Origin: Albula goreensis
Lineage: Eukaryota > Chordata > Actinopteri > Albuliformes > Albulidae
Length of the DNA stretch: 64,000 nucleotides
Assembly: GCA_022829145.1 (NCBI GenBank)
Contig: CM040758.1
Coordinates: 22,562,575-22,626,574 of the forward strand
Reading direction: 5' to 3'
Every line of letters starts with the position of its first letter. Within the stretch, counting starts at the first letter, position 1. The notes under the pieces are model-generated. The model saw nothing but the letters and a program-made list of their open reading frames with translations. It was not told the origin of the DNA and searched no databases. Of this stretch, positions 10,401 to 23,200 are shown one piece after another. Made by a program: the position numbers and the translations under genes.

Positions 10401-12467
10401 CTTTATAGTCATTCACATTTTCACATTCTTTTCACATACTTGTAAGAGACCTGCAAAATCAGTGCAACTGATTTGAAATTTTTGTTTAATAACACCAATG
10501 AGAAAAAATGTAGTGCATCAATATCTATTTTTTGTTTGTTTGTTTTGGAGGGATTGAACTCATTACTGAGAATGGATTTTCCTGATTCCCCAAATCATGT
10601 GAACTGCACTGTACAAAACTTGATTGGTTATGATTTGATGTAAGTTTGTAACAGAATGTTGTTTCTTTCTGTTGAGTTACGGAGCTTGCAGCTGCTCATA
10701 TTGCTATCACATACATGCTACAGTCCAGAATGTCCCCTGTCCAGGAATCCCTGAAGGGTACACTCTCTCCTGATCTTTATCTCAGGGTAACTTCCCACAA
10801 TGCATCAGTACTCTCATAAGAGGCTGCAGTTGATACGTCATAATAGCAATTGCAGTACAAGCCAGTAGTTACTGGGTGTTGAAAGAGATATGGCTTCATT
10901 TTGTAGGACACTGTCACATAGAAATCTATGATAATGAGAAGTGGAGTCCCTATGCAGGAATGTATGTCTTTCACCACGCCATACAGCAAACAGATGTTGT
11001 CATATCTTTAATGATTCCTTCACAAGACAACAATAATAAAAAACACATACAGTACCATGTCCTTATGTCATGTCACAGATTACTGTACCTGGACTTTTTC
11101 AGCTCTGCAAATGTACAGTGTTAGTTTAATGAACAATTTAAAAAAAATGAAAAAATGAACCCAGTTTACCATGCTGTGACGACAGCAATTAAGACTGTAA
11201 ATAATGGACAATGAAACCGCAGCTATGCAAAAACATTTCAACAGTATACTAATGTCTCTTTAGAAGCATGATAGGATGCCATGTTGCAGATGCATTTGAG
11301 GTTAACACTACTGCATCTGTATGCTTCTGTTTCAACCAACACTCTTTAATATCCAGCACAACTTCAAATAAAGCGCAGTGTCTATGACGTGCCATTAGGT
11401 CACACTTACATCGGATACGCGACCTGTACTTTCAGAAAACCTGTTGTGCTCAAGAGCAAGACAATTTTGCACTGTGAAGTAGTAGTGATATAGCACATGT
11501 TATTGCGTGTGTGTCATACAGTACTCTGCACAAGCCATCAGAGAGCACTGGCATGTTCATGAATGCTTGATATAGCATGCTGACATTAGGGAATGAGCAC
11601 AATGCTTCATAAAGGGCTTATGGAGGGTACACTCGATGCATAGTGTCACCTGCAGTATTGTAATTGGCAAATAATTATACAAACCATCTTCCAGCGCCTA
11701 CGTTTCTTTTGCAATATTGTACACGTTTCTACTGTACAGGCATTTCTCAATCATTCTAAGGGAAGAATGTTCTCAAAGGGTGTAGACTTGACAAATTTAG
11801 ACATAATAAATAAAAATAAGGAGGCTGTGATGTGATAATTTGTGATGACATTTTAATCAAACAACTGGGCATAAGTGGGAGAATTTCAATCACAGAGGGG
11901 AGACAAACTAAATTAAGAACAGAAAATTGGCGATGTCACTGAACTTATAATTATAAGGATATTAAGTATTGTTGTCACTTGTCATAAATGATTTACCCAA
12001 AACTTACCCAGTGGGATTAAAGAGAACAATCTTCCTTAGACATTATTCTATAAAACAAAAACAGTGTGACATTGATAACATTGCATATGCAAAATAAGAC
12101 TTTTATATAATGTAAAACAATATGACAAGCCTTAGGGAAATCACAATGAGAACACAGTAAAAACAATAAATAAATAAATGCAAATTTATAATCAACAGTC
12201 CCCTTGTTTCTTTGTATTTAAAAACAGTACAGTTATTGACAAATGTTATCATTCTTCAAAGTTTCAAAAATGAAGCTTATTCTTAAAAAACATACCACAT
12301 ATTGTAGAATGGGAGCAGTCAAACAAGCATAGTCTGCATAAAACACTAAGAAATGTGCCCCCGCATGTGGTCGGTACCTTTCAATAAAGAGCTGAAGTTC
12401 CTGTGATGTACTGCCTGAACTGAAGGATGAGGGTGTGGCCGTCGTGGGACTCCAGATTAAGCCAGAG
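7415..12467. other. convergent gap between sec24d and kcnip4 (3' UTRs)
   Basis: About 5 kb of AT-rich sequence separates the two stop codons, which face each other. Both 3' UTRs must lie here. Candidate poly(A) signals are ATTAAA at 8528-8533 and 9447-9452 for the plus strand. For the minus strand they are AATAAA at 10181-10186 (read as TTTATT) and ATTAAA at 11852-11857 (read as TTTAAT); none is proven. A (GAGT)n tract lies at 7841-7886. The open frames here are short and show no recognisable protein. Confidence 0.6.
7841..7886. repeat. (GAGT)n tract
   Basis: GAGT units with two GTCA interruptions, about 430 nt after the sec24d stop codon, so probably in its 3' UTR. Confidence 0.9.
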
Positions 12468-12515
12468 TTATAAAACGTTCTCAAACAACTGCATGGATCT
12501 CATTATATTCTCATC
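12468..12515 (-). CDS. kcnip4: kcnip4 terminal exon with stop codon
   Basis: 48 nt; acceptor ccccctcag. It encodes [15 protein letters not shown] and TAA (read from tta at 12468-12470). The C-terminal helix matches KCNIP4 except that it ends in Leu instead of Ile. Confidence 0.95.
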   Translation of the reverse strand, partial: DENIMRSMQLFENVL

Positions 12516-15500
12516 CTGAGGGGGCAAAGAATGGCAGATGAATACGACATGGAAACATCAGTTAAACCAAAATAATAAATCACTGTCAAATGTGGATCGG
12601 TGATGCATCAAACTGAGCTGAAAGGCCAGCAGTGTCTGTAGATATGTGACAAGCAACAGGCACTAGAGAGGAACTACTCTCAATTTGGCCACCACCCCCT
12701 GGAAATGCACTTTCAGCTACCAATAACCCTTTAGCCTGAGCTAGCATGTTAGCAGCAGCACACCGGTCCACCAAATGTGATCTATAACACAGGTCATGGA
12801 AAATTCAGAGGCTTAATTGAACAAGTCAATTAAAAAAAAAAACATAAAATTTGAAAGCAAAATATCAGATTACTTGTACTAATGCTGGACTTCCTTCTCC
12901 ACACTTACAGAGATCAATACTACATAAGAAATCTGAATAAAGCACAGAGAGTACTCACTTTTTGGCAGCAGTCAATGAATTCATCTATGGTTACCACTCC
13001 ATCCTTGTTTTTGTCCATTTTCTAGTGAGAAGGTAACAGAAAGGATACGGGAAAAATGCATTTAGTATATACTTATGTAATGCCCAAATTCTGTTAACTA
13101 CTAGACCACAGAATGCCCTTTATTTTTAGCAATACATTTAGGAAGATTTTTTTTTTTTTTTACCTGGAAAACATGAAAGGCTGAATAAAGGAAGTGTAAG
13201 AAGTATAAGTGTAAGAAGAAAAAAAACAGCACTTGATCCAATTTATTTTCTCATGAATAATAACAAAGTGCTTTACACAGAACGCCAGCCCTTCTCCGAC
13301 CACAGCCAAAAACCGTTTGCCCAAAAGATGTGTCTTGCTACGTTAAATGCTGAGCCGTAATGAAAGGCAGTGTTACCTGGAAGAACAGCTCGACGTGCTG
13401 TCTGGGTGCTTCATCCTTCAGCATGGGGTATGTGCACCTCCCCATCATGTCATAGATGGCTCTCATGATGTCCAGCATTTCCTGAACAAATATATTCATC
13501 TTTTCAGTCTTATGATGTAATTAATTTCCCCTCCAAACACAAAAGCGTAGACCAAGTTTGTATGCCATGTTAAAACACAAAAGTACAAAGTTGATGGATA
13601 AACTGAAAATGATCATTTTGAGAGCACCTCTTTAAGTGAGCCTTACCTCTTTAGTTATGTATCCATCTTTGTTAATGTCATACAGATTGAAGGCCCAGTT
13701 CAGCTTCTCTTGCACTGAGCCCCGTAGCAGGATAGAGAGACCCATGACAAAGTCCTGCAACCATTACCACCAAGAGAAGCATTTGAAAATCTTTTTCATT
13801 TTCAAAAACATTTACTTAAAATATCGTGATATTGGCATGAACAGTACGATAAATAAACACAAGACTACAAAATCTATAAACATGGGTTCATAGACCAAAC
13901 ATTTATCTACCACCGTTATGGATTCTTCATTTGTTCTCCTGAAAGAACCTTTAAAGGTTCTGCTGAGATAGTAATGTCTCGAAGGGATAATGAGACACTG
14001 CATTAGTCCATTTTTCGTTGAGATATAATGTTAAGACAAACTTTTGAACATATGGGATAACGCTCAGATTCATGCAGTTGTTAACTGAAGAAATGCAAAA
14101 TAGTTTGAAATGAGCACAATGCAACTTGCTTAGCGCTTACCTCAAAACTCACAGAGCCATTGTGATCAGTGTCAAATGCGTTGAACAAAAAATGTGCATA
14201 CCTGGATGCATCTGGAAAAAATAAACAAACAATGATTTAACTGGGGTTAGGCAGTTATTTGTCTTCAGGGTCCAGTCAATCCAGCACAGGGCACAGCGCT
14301 ACCCTTCCAGAAAGTGTAGATTTACGTGATGTAATTTAGAGATTTTTTTTTTTTCGGTTTGTAGTTGATTGAATTGGCTGTTGAAATCTCATTACCCTTT
14401 CGAGCCAGATCGCTCCCCAAGGTCTGCTGTGTTTCACAAATAAAACAAACCACCACAGTCCAGACCTCTCTTATGCATATTTTCTCAAAAGAAGCAGAGA
14501 AAACATTGGCTACACCCCCTCCCCCAATTTTATTATTGGTGCTAACACCATGGGCCAACTGTAATTTAACCTTGCATATTGCTTATTTAGTGCATACTAT
14601 TAAGACAGTGTTCAGCATATATGCCTTTGATTAGCAGATGTGCAAGGCCCAGAGTGATACAGATTGTATGTCCTCTCTGTGTGCAGTAACAGCAAGGTGC
14701 TTTAATGGGGGTGACTGGGGGCAAATGACAAGCAACACAAAGTCCTGCAACGTGTGAATGTCATTATCTCTAATGTCGCTCAGATCAAACCGAGTATAAA
14801 GACGCACGCAGACAGTCGTCAGCAAGCTTCCATCACTGCTGACACATAATCATTTATTTCCTTGTAGCATTCTTAGGGGGATGACAGGCGAGAAGCCCAA
14901 AAGCGAAGAAGAATGGGACTTAATCTTAATTCGAGACATTGTATTTAACAATGCCCATGCTAACGTCCCTCCAGCAATGTCATTGTTTTAGGTCCTCCTA
15001 CTTTGTATCTATAAATGGAAACTTTTATTTAGAAATATTAAAAGCAAAAAAATTTTTGACTAGCACATCTGGGCAGTGTGAACACAGCCCATCAGTGAAC
15101 GGTAGAACTTCAAAGAATATTCTTTTCTGAGAACAGGTGTTTGCATGGCTCCATGATACGTAATGAGAGCGCACATTCAGATAGTTAAGTCATTTGTTCA
15201 TTAATATGGATCCCACAGGTAAACAACACAGACTGAACTGAACCATACAGATGTTAAAAGGCTACACAAGTCAATGTGAAGGTCATTAAAACATGTTTTT
15301 TTAAAGCGTGTCTAAAAGTCTCAGTTTTTGTATAAATGATAAAGCTTTTCCACAGTCACCTTTGACTACCTATACAGGGCGTTCACTCTTCAAACACTCT
15401 CAATTATTCAGATTAAAATGTCTGTCGCTGGAGACAGTCGTGCGGCCCACACCAAAAGAAAGCATCAAGTACATGAAATGGAAATTAGAGAGGCGCTAAC

Positions 15501-18500
15501 TCTGGGTCACATGTTTTAATTATATAAAGAATGCATTTACATTGGCGTTACCTCATTCTAACACCCCCATAAGTATATTTTTAAGGATAATACTTACCGC
15601 CCTGGGGGAAAAACTGAGCATAAATGCTCTTAAAGGTGTCTTCATTAACAACCCCGCTTGGACATTCCTGTATAACAGGAGACACAAAACACAGCAGAGT
15701 GCATCAGAACATGGTCTCCCTTGCATATTTTAAGCAGACAAGTTAATTAGGATAGAATCCACAAACGTCCAAATGTTTTACTTCAGAGGAAGCATTTTAT
15801 TAACCTAATAAGGAGTAACTGCAGCTGATAAAGAAATAGCATTCTCTGTGCAGCTGTTGGGAGTCCATTCTGACTTGTAGCCTATGTTTTATTTTTATTT
15901 TCTTTTTCATAAAACTCATTTTGGATGAAACAATGAAGTGAATTGAGAAAATAAATCTGCAAAGCAACTCTACAGCATTTCTTTATTTATGCTCCAAAGA
16001 CAAATAAGCATTATAAACTGAGCACATTGAAAGTAGCTCAACTTTTCATACAGAAATTAAATATCCATACAAAATGAATGCACTGACCATTACCATTTCA
16101 TAATGTTACCTTGCCACTGCATAAACATTCTAATAATGTCACAGCCAACATAAATTTTCATCGGTCAATAAAATGCAAAAGGAGTACCTCTTCAGCTGTC
16201 CAAAGTTACATTTTTCTTTTTCCTCCAACCCAAAGTAAATAAATGACATCATGAAATTCACAACCTGACAATGCTTTAAACTGATGGGTCTTTTCTGTGT
16301 ACTTTTTCCGCACTTGAATTGAACTATTGTGATTTCAGCCGCATCTATAGGCTGTCTCCTCTATGCTACCTTTTAGACCCAGCCCTTGCTATTTGTGTTG
16401 CGACTGCAGATGCAGCAGTCAACGTCCCTCCAGAGAGACCATGGAAGATGCAGCAACAAATGTAGCTTGCCACTATGTTTGCAAATTCCAAACTGGGAGA
16501 CAGGATGTGTGAAAAACAAACACATGTACAACACACTGTACACCTGCTGAATCCTGTTGAATAAAGAAAACGCATAAACAGACTTTAAGATCGTTTTGTT
16601 TGTGTGGTGGGAATTTTCAGGGAACGTTTTGCCTGTTCTGGTCCCTCTTATGTGAAGGGTGAGGATGAGGATGAGGAAGGTTCTGTGTGTACTTACGTTT
16701 TTGAAGCCTCTGTAGAGGATCTGTAGCTCTTTTTTCGTGAACTTGGTCTCCGCCTCCAGATGCTCCAGAGCCTCGGGACGATGGCGCACCATAGACTGCT
16801 CCAGCTCATCGTCCACGCTGTCTGTAACAGAGACCACAGTATGCACGCACTTAACAGCAAGATCATGCTTGTGTTTTCTGACTCTTATTATGCATGTGTG
16901 TTATTTTTGCAGACAGGTATTAAAATGCAGTGATTGCTTAGCCAATTTTCTGTGTTGCCAAAATCTTTTGAACCGCATTTGGAAAGGATAGATTTCTTCA
17001 GCCCTCAGTTTTTTTGGGGGTGCCTCACAGCCCAGTGAGCCCTCGCAAGAATCATCTATCAATAATATTCATCTTTTACTCAAAGCTGCGCTGACAGCAA
17101 GCTAAAGGCTTCTAGAGGTACTCTGTAATTTTGCAAAATGCAATAAGGCAATCTAATGCAGGTAAAGGGAGAACCTTAGAGCATCGTTCTGCAGCTGAAT
17201 TTTAATTCTGTCATGATGAAATGCATAAATGTTATACAGGAGGTAAATACAAGGCCATAAAAAGAGGCTCCCAAACACAGGAACATAAATGTCAGTTGCT
17301 TTGTCCCCATCATCATCTCAATTTTACGCCACGTAAGCCATGTTACAGTAAAAGAAATGCGATGCTTTTCAAGAGCATGCCGGACGAGAGCTCAAAGTCC
17401 CTCTGCTCTCATAAGAATTTCCTGAAACATTAAAGAATATGAGTCTCACCAAAGGAGTTTAGACTCCAGTTCTAAGTCTTCTTTTTCTTGGATGAAAAAA
17501 TACTCACAGAACCAACTTACAGAACCTAGAAGATGCAGATGGACAATACAAGGTTGTGAAAGAACAAATGCTAATACACAATTCCCAAGTATGAGTCCTT
17601 AAGTAACCTGGACCAGTCAGAACAGTCGTAATTACGAAGGTAAAGGGATCAAAACAAATCCAACCTCCAGCAGTTGAATGCTCTGACTGCAGAAATGCTT
17701 TGACATTTTAAATTCTCCAAAGCTATATCCAGCTATGGTCAATAGGATTAGAGTTAATTTACTGTTAGCAGGGAACGATAACGAACCCCCCCCCAAAAAA
17801 AAAAAAAAAAAAGAATTGAAATCTTGTACATTTTACAAGGGTACTTAAAGTGAGACTATTTGAGAATGGTCCATGTTCCAAAGGCAGCACAAAGTCATAG
17901 ACTATGTCTTAATGAATAATGCAAATTTAAAGGTTTGAAAATCTGTCAGCTTCATGACAAAACTGTAAATCACCAGTTGCTGGGTTTTTATAAAACACTA
18001 CCAATTCAATTTAGGAAACACTATCTAGACATTGCGATGACTCAGTGATTATGGGAACCGTTCAGACATCAACAGCAGGTCTGTCACCGTCTTATCATGT
18101 CAGCTCAGAACACCGATCAATTCCTCACCATGCACCTGGGTTAGGACCCCAGAGCTTGGTGAAATGCAGCCCTATGCATGACCTTTGTTTAAACCCTTAT
18201 GTGTTAATCATGTAAAACAGTAGGCTTGCTTTAAACCTCCTCTTTCTAAGGCCCATTAAACTCACAGCATCCATTATACCACACCACAAGTACCAATGCC
18301 TTTCAGCTGAGATGCACATCTCTGTGTCAGCTATTCATTAAAAATGCCCATAAACAGCAGGGCAGACTGTGAAGGAAAGGCCATTCGTAACTGATTCTCC
18401 TTTGTATTGAGGCTTTGTTTGATGTACCTTTAAGTATTTCGGAGCAAATAATTGCAATGATAACAAAAGCTCTGTGTCAGATTGAAATATTTCCATCAAC

Positions 18501-20157
18501 ACAATGTGACTGCAGCATGGTTTTATCTTTCACCCAGCTGTTTCAATAAAACCTTATTGTGTAATGTATAAAGTTTAAAGCCATCACAGATGCATTTGAG
18601 TAAAAAGTAATAAGCTGATAATGGGTGAACCATTTTAAAACTGGCAAGGTCACTTGTAGCAATCACCTATTCTCTGGTGCTTGCTGTCAATGCTCTTTAA
18701 TGTGATATTTTCATTCTCACTTGTTTTGGGTTTTTTCCCCTATTTCATTTTGCAGCATGTTGAAATTCCTTTCCCTCAGTTGACTGGAGAGTTATTTGGA
18801 GCACCTGTTGCTCAGGGTATGGAGACTGGCTCCTAATTGATAATTGGAACTAGCTTGGTCCATTTCCCCTTTGCCAATCAGGGTGTGACAACGCCCTTTC
18901 TTTTGGGCTTAAAAGATTTAGGGAATTGCACATGCAGGGTCATTCTGATCTTTCTTCTGCTCCCTATAGACAACATCATTATAACTCTCTTTAGCTTGAA
19001 ATGCTAGCCTTCGGGCTGTTATTGAGTATTCCTGGCTTTCATTTGTTCGTTTGGTTTGATTTAGGGTTATTGAGAACAATCTCTAGCCTTGTTTTGAGAG
19101 GGAGTTTAATTTTTCGCTTGCTAGCCTGCATTTGAGGCATTCATGCAAATCCTCCCGGTTTGCCTCGCATTGGCCTAACGTTTGCAGGCTTTTTATTTTG
19201 TTTTATTTTGTTTTTCGTTTATCTTTACATATATTGTAAAGATATATATACATATATCTTTACAGACATTTCTGTTCCCTTATACACCAATAAGGCATGT
19301 ATTAGTTGGTTATTGAAGAGGAATTTTTTCATTATTACTGATTGAGAAGTTATTTGACTATCAAAGTCAACTTATCCTCCATTATCCTTTTTTATTTTGT
19401 GTGGGTGGGAACTGGTTCTCGGGCTTCTTCCTGATCAGTTGAGGCTTGAGGGATTGGCACCACCAACTGATCATGCAAAACCATCAAATTTCAGGCTGGA
19501 TTTCAAATAAAGGGAAGGTTCTCTCCTTTTTTCTTTGTGTAAAGAGAAAATCTGCTTTTCAGAAAATGAACTCAACATTCACCAAAACATCCAAAGCTCT
19601 GATTGGTGAATTCCCCTTGAACACAATCATTTCAATGCAATGTATTCTATGCAGAGATGTATTACACATCAAACGTCATTCTGTATTAAGCAAAGCGATG
19701 CATCCAGGAAGGTCATGGTTCAGTTACAGGATCCACACTAGAAAACATAAACTCCAGATCATAATTGCAGAGGATCATAAGTAGATTCTCCAGCTGCCTA
19801 CAGAAACAGACAGCTGGAGGAGGGCACCTATTGCCAGAGAGGGAGCTCTGTGGCCTGCAAGTTCTGTAATGACAGTCATTTTCCAGATTGGCAAAAGCTG
19901 CAGCATTGAGTCATTTTCTTATTGCGATTCAATGTAGTAGAGCTCAGAGGGTCTGCCGATTTCATTCATAAACCCACCACATGCTAATCGAGGGAACAGA
20001 GAAGGAAAGAGGCAGAACTCGCTCCACGCACCAGCTAATGCGTTTATGGCTGTCGGGTGAGGAGAGAGCCTGGCGAGTCCAGCTTTAATGCCAGCTCCTC
20101 TGGTGCTCTGGGGGGAAGGCGAGGCCTGGAACTAAGACAGCGGTTAATGAAAACCAC

Positions 20158-20249
<92 letters not shown>

Positions 20250-23200
20250 TGTCTGTCTGTGTCTGTTTGTGTGTGTGTCTGTGTGAGATCAGCGATTATC
20301 GAAGTAATGTTTAACATTACACAGTCAAGACGAGTTAGCACTGGATTACTGGAAGACAGTCATGATCAAAGGCTTATTCAGTATATGGCATTATGGGGAC
20401 ATTTTTCCCCAAAGAGACTAGATCCATGTCGAGAAGATGAGAATGACAAAAAACACATCCAGCTCTATGCACAGTTATGTACATGATAGTGCAAAGTTTT
20501 TCAAAATGAGGAAATAAAGACTTCAACCACACACACAACAATGTAAGCCGTTTACAAATGAAGACCCATTCAACCTAAACCTTCATGTTCCACTTCTTTC
20601 TTCATGCAAACACATCTAGAGGTAGCCATGTCAACATAACAGACGTCTGTGTTGATGCCTGACAGCATATTTAATTTTCTGTGTTTTGTGCTCGATCACT
20701 GTAGAAGAACACAAAAATGAACTTCCCCACAGCTGAGGGGAGATGCAGTCAGACACAGTAATCAGTGGAAAGTCATTGGAGTGGAATGTTTCTCCAAACA
20801 TAAGTGACTAAAACCATGTTATCATAATCCATTGACCTCTTTGTTTAAATTCATGACATATTTCCTTTTGCAGTTGCTTATGCTGCTCTTGATGTCAGCA
20901 CAATATAAACGCACCAGCAAGTGGAGAGTGGAGAGAATGTGGAGTAGGTGGGGGCTTGCAAACGTTTTTTAGAAAAAAAATCAATCAAGTTGTGTATTCA
21001 GTTTGTCCAATGTATTGCTAATTCATCGGTTTCTGCACAGTTCCGCATGGGCAGCTGTCATATGTGCAGTGAATAAGATCAACAAATTCATATCTATGTT
21101 GCCCTCATGAATGAAACTTTTGCGTACACTCCCTCTCTCAGGCCTGAGCTGACCCCTGAACTCCACAGCTACACCTCACAGCTCTGTGAGATCTGAACTC
21201 TGTGTGACTCTGCTCTCCTCCCTCCCTCACACACGGTCTAGGCAGCCAGAACAAAGTGCAGCTGTACATTTGGAGCGAGTGCACTCAAACCCCTTTCACT
21301 GCGGTAATGAGTCTTAGAACTCAGTGTGTAACCGTTCAAAAATTACTTCAAAAAAATCAAACACTCGGGTCAGCCTATGCCACAGCTCCTGTTTAAACTG
21401 ATGCTGCTGTCGGACATGATTTTGTGATTGACATGCTTCCCCAAGATTCCCCGATAATCGTTAATTTTTACACGCATCAAAATCTTTAATATCCAAAGTA
21501 TCAGCATGAAATTCACTTCAATCAGTGAAGCACATACAGACAGAGCTATCACATTACTGTAAGTGCTATCAGGTAAAAATGATCGTCTGCAGAGGGTGTG
21601 ATACTTTTTATATTACCATGCTTTGTATAATAATAATCATATAATGGTAGTTTTTTTTTGCTATCTCTATTTGTAGATTGCCAGCTTGCCACTGGTCCCA
21701 TCACTGAGCTTCTGTGTGATGCAATGCAAGGCAATCCACGACAGAGAGTGAGAGAGAGTAAACAGTGGGCTCCATCTTCCACATCTGAGCAAATATGCAT
21801 TATTTACTGCCATTGCCTTCTCATGACTGTCTCGTATGTGCCCTCTGTTTTGTCGGATTTCAGCTTTAGCATTTTTTGTGCCATTCGTTTCGTACGCAAC
21901 TTTATTGGCTGCTCGTATTTCAGTGATTGCTGATCTACGGTCATGAGAGGAGATGACTGAGCCCATCTTGGCCCTTTATTTACCCACAGGCTAGAGAGGA
22001 AGGCATGCACCAATAACTTAAAGGATTAAAAGTGTAAAATATTCCAGGAGCAAAGTTTAATGTTTTAACATTTTTATGACATTTTGAAAAGGAACACCTG
22101 CTGAAATGTCCTAATCAATAAGTGAAATACAATGAAACTTAAACAGAAGCAAACACTGTGGTTTAAGAAGAAAAGTTGTTTCAGAGCTAGTACAGGTCAC
22201 AGAACAAGCTTGCATAAAAGAGCAAATAGTACCCAAATATGGAGACAGAGATTCCTTTGTGTGGCATCCGCCCATAGCTAATGTGAATGATTCACTCTCA
22301 CAGCTCGGAAACACAGGCCAATGTTTTTGAAGTGCAAAAGAAATAAAGATTAATTTTTATCTCTCTTTATGATAGTTACTGTGAGGGGCCAGAGGTGTCC
22401 TCTTATGTGAAGATGAAACACGAGCACAGAGGGCTTAAGACACTCATGGGAATCAGGCTTATGGGGGTGGGGGGGCCCTTTGATGTGAAACAGAAGGTGA
22501 GGAAATCTATCAAGCGCTATCGCTTTTGTCAATCGGAAAATGGACTGAATGAGGGTCCGCATCCGAGGCCGGGCACGAAGGCATGGCTCTGACATGAAAT
22601 ATTAGCGCCAGGTCTGTGAGACACCGAGCTCAGATTATTTTCCCGTCTGATTTCTCAGGTCCGCCGTGTTTCGGGTGCTGAGAGGCTTTCGCTTCCTCTT
22701 TCAAATCCCCGGGTTTTTTTTTTTTTTTTTTTTGAGGCTTTGATGAAAATGCAGACCTCAGCTCTATAGACAGAATGAATGGCAAAATCTAATGGGCCAG
22801 AGTCCAGTCATTAGAAAAATAAAAGAAAAACAGTTCCTTGGATGTTTTTTTTTTTAATTGGAGAACTTCTCTTAATGATTTGCAAGTGCCAAAATTACTA
22901 CAAGTAGAGCAACCATTCTGGGAATGAGCTATTCCAAATGGATGCTTCAGACTGAAGTACTCTGAGGTGGGTTTTTTTTTTGTGTACTGAATGCAAGTAC
23001 TGAGGCAAAGGATATTTGTACTTGCACGCTTTAGATCAAATTAAAAATCAAAATGTTGTAAATTTATGATGTATGTCACTGCTTTACAGAGAGGAAAGTC
23101 ACAAGAAGACACACTTACAGTCATCTCACCTGCTACCATATCAACCTGTACCATCAAACATGCAACCCTATCACCTTCTTATGTCAAACTGCTGTAACTA

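Noticed and set aside
20057-20486. Cys-Val and Thr-His open frames
   Set aside because: Translations of the (TG)n microsatellite in an intron.
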